Assembly (NCBI RefSeq): GCF_003201865.1
Contig: NZ_QJJJ01000032.1
Coordinates: 1-36,601 of the forward strand
Origin: Methylobacterium sp. B4
GTDB lineage: Bacteria > Pseudomonadota > Alphaproteobacteria > Rhizobiales > Beijerinckiaceae
DNA length: 36,601 nt
Direction: 5' to 3'
In this document: one piece after another, positions 33,109 to 36,601 of the stretch
How the letters are laid out: each line of letters starts with the position of its first letter
Position numbering within the stretch: the stretch's first letter is position 1
Made by a program: the position numbers and the translations under genes
Notes under the pieces: model-generated
The model's input: the letters and a program-made list of their open reading frames with translations, nothing else
The model's database searches: none
What the model was told of the DNA's origin: nothing

Positions 33109-34002
33109 ATGCAGATCGGGTTCATCGGCCTCGGAAGCATGGGCTCGGCGATGGCCCTGAACCTGGTGAAGGCCGGCCACGACGTGCGGGCCTGGAACCG
33201 CAGCAAGGTCGCTCATGACAGCGTTCCCGGCGTGACGCTGGTCGAGCTCCCGGCAGATGCCTTCGAGGCCGATGCAGCCTTCACGATGCTGTCCGACGAC
33301 CCGGCCATCCGGAGGGTGATACTCGATGCCGGCCTGCTGGCGAGCGCGCGACCAGGGCTGACGCACATCGTCACGTCGACGATCTCGGTCGCTTTCGCGC
33401 GGGACCTGGAGCGCCTGCACGAAGAGGCGGGCCTCGGCTACGTGTCCGCACCGGTCCTCGGTCGGCCGAACATCGCGGCGCGCGGCCAGCTCAACATCCT
33501 GGCGGCCGGGAAGGCCGAGGCCGTCACGGCCATCGAGCCGCTGCTCGCCCCCCTCAGTAAGAAGGTCTGGAAATTGGGGGAGGACCCCGCCCGGGCGAAT
33601 GCGGCGAAGCTCGCCTGCAACATGATGATCGCCATGGCGATCGAGGCGATGGCCGAGGGTGTCGTGCTGACCGAGAGCGTCGGCCTCGACCGTGCGGATT
33701 TCTTCGAACTCATCCTGGCCACCCTGTTCTCGGGCCGCGCCTACGAGAGCTACAGCGCGCAGATCGCGGAACGGTCATTCGACCCCGGTTTTAGAGCCAG
33801 GCTCGCCCTCAAGGACATGCGCCTGGCGACCGCGGCCGGCAACGCGATCGGACGCACGCTCCCGATGCTGGAAGCCGTCCGCGAGGGGCTCGGCAAAGCA
33901 GTCTCGGCGGGTCTCGGTGAGAAGGACTGGTCGATCATCGCCGAGATGACGGTTCGCGGCGGCAGCGTGGCGTCGCTCGAAACGACGGAGAAGACGCAAT
34001 GA
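33109..34002 (+). CDS. NAD(P)-dependent beta-hydroxyacid dehydrogenase-like oxidoreductase
   Basis: A 297-aa member of the 3-hydroxyisobutyrate dehydrogenase/6PGDH-like family. GFIGLGSMG (4-12) binds NAD(P), and Lys167 in NAAKLACNMM matches the catalytic lysine. The substrate loop reads SAPVLGRP rather than the common APVSGG, pointing to a variant subgroup. AGGAGA (33097-33102) precedes the ATG. The stop overlaps the next start by ATGA. It opens the operon under the divergent LysR gene. Confidence 0.88.
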   Translation: MQIGFIGLGSMGSAMALNLVKAGHDVRAWNRSKVAHDSVPGVTLVELPADAFEADAAFTMLSDDPAIRRVILDAGLLASARPGLTHIVTSTISVAFARDLERLHEEAGLGYVSAPVLGRPNIAARGQLNILAAGKAEAVTAIEPLLAPLSKKVWKLGEDPARANAAKLACNMMIAMAIEAMAEGVVLTESVGLDRADFFELILATLFSGRAYESYSAQIAERSFDPGFRARLALKDMRLATAAGNAIGRTLPMLEAVREGLGKAVSAGLGEKDWSIIAEMTVRGGSVASLETTEKTQ

Positions 34003-34823
34003 AAACCTGGCTCATCACCGGCTGCTCGAGCGGCTTCGGTCGGCGTCTTGCCCTGGCCGCGGCACAGCGCGGCGATAAGGTCGTCGCGACCGCGCGCACC
34101 GTCCAGTCGATCGAAGAGATGGTGGCCCCCTTCGCCGGCCGCATGATCACGCTACCGCTCGACGTGACGGATGCGGCGGCCGCGAGGTCGGCGGTGGCGA
34201 AGGCCGTCGAGACGTTCGGCGGGTTCGACGTGCTCGTGAACAATGCCGGCTACGGACTGTACGGCGCGATCGAGGAGGGCACACCGGAGGAATATCGTCC
34301 GATGTTCGAGGTGAACGTCTTCGGCCTGATCGAAGCCACCAGGGCCGCTCTGCCCGTCCTGCGGCGCAGGGGCGGGACGATCGTCAACATGTCCTCCGGC
34401 GCCGGCATCGCGGGCGGTGGCGGAGGGGGCTACTACAATGCCGCCAAGTTCGCGGTGGAAGGCGTGTCCGAGGCGCTCGCGGGCGAGTTGAGGCCCTTCG
34501 GCATCCGCGTGCTGATCGTCGAGCCCGGGCCGTTCCACACCGATTTCCTCGGCCGCTCGATCACCATGGCCGCGAAGGAGATGCCGGACTACGCGGCGAG
34601 CTCGCGCAGGCACTATCGCGAGACCAGCGACGGCAACCAAGCCGGCGATCCCGACAAGGCCGTTGCGGTGATCCTGCGGGCGGTCGACGCCGACGATGCG
34701 CCGCTCCACCTGCCGCTCGGCCCGGTCGCGCACGCGATCGCCGAGCGGAAGCTGGCTTCCTTCCGCCGCGACATCGACGCCTGGCGCGAGATCTCGATCG
34801 CCACAGATTTCAACCGGCCCTGA
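33999..34823 (+). CDS. SDR-family oxidoreductase
   Basis: A 274-aa classical SDR. TGCSSGFG (7-14) is the cofactor motif, NNAG lies at 81-84, and the catalytic set is Ser133, Tyr146 and Lys150 (YYNAAK). The EPGPFHTDF segment near 185 is typical of a group of SDRs annotated as oxidoreductases or retinol-dehydrogenase-like. It is translationally coupled to the previous gene (ATGA). Substrate unknown. Confidence 0.9.
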   Translation: MKTWLITGCSSGFGRRLALAAAQRGDKVVATARTVQSIEEMVAPFAGRMITLPLDVTDAAAARSAVAKAVETFGGFDVLVNNAGYGLYGAIEEGTPEEYRPMFEVNVFGLIEATRAALPVLRRRGGTIVNMSSGAGIAGGGGGGYYNAAKFAVEGVSEALAGELRPFGIRVLIVEPGPFHTDFLGRSITMAAKEMPDYAASSRRHYRETSDGNQAGDPDKAVAVILRAVDADDAPLHLPLGPVAHAIAERKLASFRRDIDAWREISIATDFNRP

Positions 34824-34874
34824 GCGCCGGCCGCCCGCGCTACTCCAACCCTACTATCCGACCGGAGTGCGATC

Positions 34875-35723
34875 ATGATCGCAACCTTGCAGGGATTCAC
34901 CCAGCAACTCGTGCCGGCGAACGGCATCAAGCTCAACGCCGTCACCGGGGGCGCCGGCCCGCCGATCCTTTTGCTTCACGGCTGGCCCGAAACCTGGTGG
35001 GAATGGCACCACGTGATGCCGCTGCTGGCCGAGCATTTCAGCGTGGTGGCCATCGACCTGCGCGGGGCGGGCTTCTCCGACTGTCCGCTCGACGGCTACG
35101 ACAAGGCAACGATGGCGCGCGATGCGCACGAGGTCATGGCCGCCCTCGGGCATGGGCGCTACGCGGTGTGCGGACACGACATCGGCGGCATGGTGGCGCT
35201 GCCACAGGCTGCGATCTACCGGGAGGCGGTCACGCACCTGGCCGTGCTCGACGTGCCGCTTCCCGGCTGGAGCGGGTGGGAAGCGACGACCGCGAGACTC
35301 TGGCACTTCGGTTTCCACATGAACCGGGATTTGCCCGAGCGCCTGATCCACGGCCGCGAATATGACTACGTATCGGCTTTCATGGCTGAGCGGTTCTACG
35401 ATCACAGCACCTTCGATCCGGCGGATATCGAGATCTACGCGAAGGCGATGGCGCTGCCCGGCCGCACCCGCGGCGGCATGGAATGGTATCGCACCCTCGC
35501 CGCCGATCACGCGGCTGCCCTCGCGTACAAGAAGCGGCCGCTCGCGATCCCGGTGCTAGGCCTCGGCGGAGATCGGCGCTTCGGGGCGAAGATGGTGCCG
35601 ATGCTGCGAGAGTTCGCCAGCCATGTGACGGGCGGCGCGATCGCGCGGTGCAGCCACTATGTCGCCGATGAGCGGCCGCACGACGTCGCGGCCGCCCTGA
35701 TCGATTTCCTCAAAGCCATCTGA
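34875..35723 (+). CDS. Alpha/beta hydrolase, epoxide hydrolase/haloacid type
   Basis: A 282-aa protein with HGWPE (35-39, oxyanion hole) and an aspartate nucleophile, Asp102, in GHDIGG. An Asp nucleophile is characteristic of epoxide hydrolases and haloalkane or fluoroacetate dehalogenases, not of esterases. The histidine is probably His261 (CSHYVADERP). The active-site type fits an operon that handles reactive or halogenated compounds, which is inference. It starts 51 bp after the SDR gene. Confidence 0.87.
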   Translation: MIATLQGFTQQLVPANGIKLNAVTGGAGPPILLLHGWPETWWEWHHVMPLLAEHFSVVAIDLRGAGFSDCPLDGYDKATMARDAHEVMAALGHGRYAVCGHDIGGMVALPQAAIYREAVTHLAVLDVPLPGWSGWEATTARLWHFGFHMNRDLPERLIHGREYDYVSAFMAERFYDHSTFDPADIEIYAKAMALPGRTRGGMEWYRTLAADHAAALAYKKRPLAIPVLGLGGDRRFGAKMVPMLREFASHVTGGAIARCSHYVADERPHDVAAALIDFLKAI

Positions 35724-35829
35724 AAGCCGGCGCCCGCGGGAGAATGCGGGCCATGCCGGCCGCGGCCCTCCGGGCAGAGCCCGTTCGCGAAGCCGCGGTC
35801 GATCGACCCAGCCGAGAGAGGAGACTGTC

Positions 35830-36360
35830 ATGTCCGCACCCGTCATCCGCGGCGTCAATCATATCGGCATCACGGTGCCCGACATCGAAGCGGCGATATC
35901 GTTCTTGGTGGACGCCTTCGGCGGCCAGGTGATCTACCAATCCTTCGGACCGCAGGATCCGCCGCGGCAGGGACCCGACTTCGAGCGGGCGGTCGGTGCA
36001 TTCCCTGGAACGGTCGTTCGCGCCCAGGCGATGGTCAAGCTCGGAACCGGGCCCGACATCGAGCTGTTCGAGATGCACGGTCCCGAACAGGCCCCGCCGA
36101 TCCGGGCGAGCGACTTCGGCCTCACGCATTTCGCGCTCTACACCGACGATATCGACGCGTCGGTCGCGCGCTTCGAGAGGGCCGGCGGCACGCCCCTGAC
36201 CGCGCCGCGTGCCATTCCCTACGCGACCGAAAAAGGTCCGGGGAACAAGGTCTGCTACTGCCGTATGCCCTGGGGCACGACGATCGAGTTCATCACCACA
36301 CCCGCCCACATGGCCTATCACGACCAGACGGATCTGCGGAGATGGCAGGACGAGGACTGA
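35830..36360 (+). CDS. VOC-family protein (glyoxalase/dioxygenase-like)
   Basis: A 176-aa vicinal-oxygen-chelate protein with two beta-alpha-beta-beta-beta modules. Probable metal ligands are His11 (NHIGITV), a Glu in IELFEMHG, His in LTHFALYTDD and Glu in TTIEFI. Family members include glyoxalase I, ring-cleavage dioxygenases and resistance proteins. It is the last of the four enzymes on this strand, about 106 bp after the hydrolase. Confidence 0.87.
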   Translation: MSAPVIRGVNHIGITVPDIEAAISFLVDAFGGQVIYQSFGPQDPPRQGPDFERAVGAFPGTVVRAQAMVKLGTGPDIELFEMHGPEQAPPIRASDFGLTHFALYTDDIDASVARFERAGGTPLTAPRAIPYATEKGPGNKVCYCRMPWGTTIEFITTPAHMAYHDQTDLRRWQDED

Positions 36361-36506
36361 GCAAGGCGCGAGAAGGGAGCCGCATCAGTTCAGTCGCTGC
36401 GATGCCGTGACGGTGTCGGACAATCCGGCGAGCGCGCAGCCGCGACGGCTGTCATGCCTGATCGACCGCGCCGGCCGTCACTCCTTCCGGGCGAGCTCGA
36501 CCTTCT

Positions 36507-36601
36507 CTAGGTGTATGGTCCCGGGATGAGGTGTGACGGGTTGATCCTGAAGCGATTGGGCTCTTTCGTCCAGGCATTCAGGATGAACTCGGTGGGTGTC
36601 A
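36507..36601 (-). mobile_element. 3' end of an IS481-like transposase
   Basis: Reading leftward from the window edge the frame gives TPTEFILNAWTKEPNRFRIN, then PSHLIPGPYT and a TAG stop at 36507-36509. This closely follows the C-terminal pattern of IS481-family transposases (EFI..W..EP.RF.LNP.H..PG..T). Only the last 30 or so residues are present; the rest lies beyond the window. The terminal inverted repeat should fall within 36361-36506, where no other gene is seen, but I could not place it with confidence. Confidence 0.65.

Noticed and set aside
1..36601. CRISPR arrays, rRNA or tRNA genes
   Set aside because: No regularly spaced direct repeats, rRNA-like sequence or cloverleaf-compatible stretch was seen on either strand.

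Overview
The window reads as a high-GC alphaproteobacterial chromosome, most likely Methylorubrum/Methylobacterium (M. extorquens group). The main reason is the phaR / phaA-phaB polyhydroxybutyrate cluster, together with Rhizobiales-type small proteins and a Rhizobiales-type interspersed palindrome. The species call is inference from recognised proteins; no database was searched.

Region 1 (1-21295) looks like ordinary chromosome. It holds the 5' end of a Wza-like polysaccharide export lipoprotein, gluconokinase plus a HAD phosphatase, a periplasmic lytic transglycosylase, ribosomal protein L32, and the PHB block (phaR divergent from phaA, then phaB). Next come a LpxL-type lipid A acyltransferase, an M29 aminopeptidase, a DUF2218 protein, an FAD-linked D-2-hydroxyacid dehydrogenase divergent from a fumarylacetoacetate-hydrolase-family enzyme, and a PilZ protein. 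Two tiny exported proteins, an orphan molybdenum hydroxylase large subunit, a Gdx/SugE-type SMR exporter, and a LysR regulator divergent from a tandem-GNAT protein complete it.

Region 2 (about 21296-24887) is a mobile or plasmid-like segment read almost entirely on the minus strand. It has a truncated helix-turn-helix gene, a serine recombinase and a run of small genes, several joined by 4-nt ATGA/GTGA overlaps. Operator-like palindromes (GTGCAA-N4-TTGCAC type) recur in it. Its left edge is a scar where two convergent genes are each cut off.

Region 3 (24888-about 30830) is an accessory cargo block: an AraC regulator divergent from an NmrA-like oxidoreductase, an exported cupin, and an EmrA/EmrB-like efflux pair. 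An AT-rich gap follows, then a Na+/H+ antiporter gene cut off halfway. The cut is a second scar of the same kind, facing a truncated AraC-type cupin gene.

Region 4 (about 30830-36601) holds a small multi-pass membrane protein, then a LysR regulator divergent from four enzymes: beta-hydroxyacid dehydrogenase-like, SDR, alpha/beta hydrolase and VOC protein. These look like a detoxification or catabolic operon of unknown substrate. The 3' end of an IS481-like transposase sits at the window edge.

No rRNA, tRNA or CRISPR array was seen. The least ordinary parts are the mobile segment with coupled mini-genes and repeated palindromes, the two matching truncation scars, the orphan molybdenum enzyme, the tandem-GNAT protein, and the nested palindrome between phaA and phaB.
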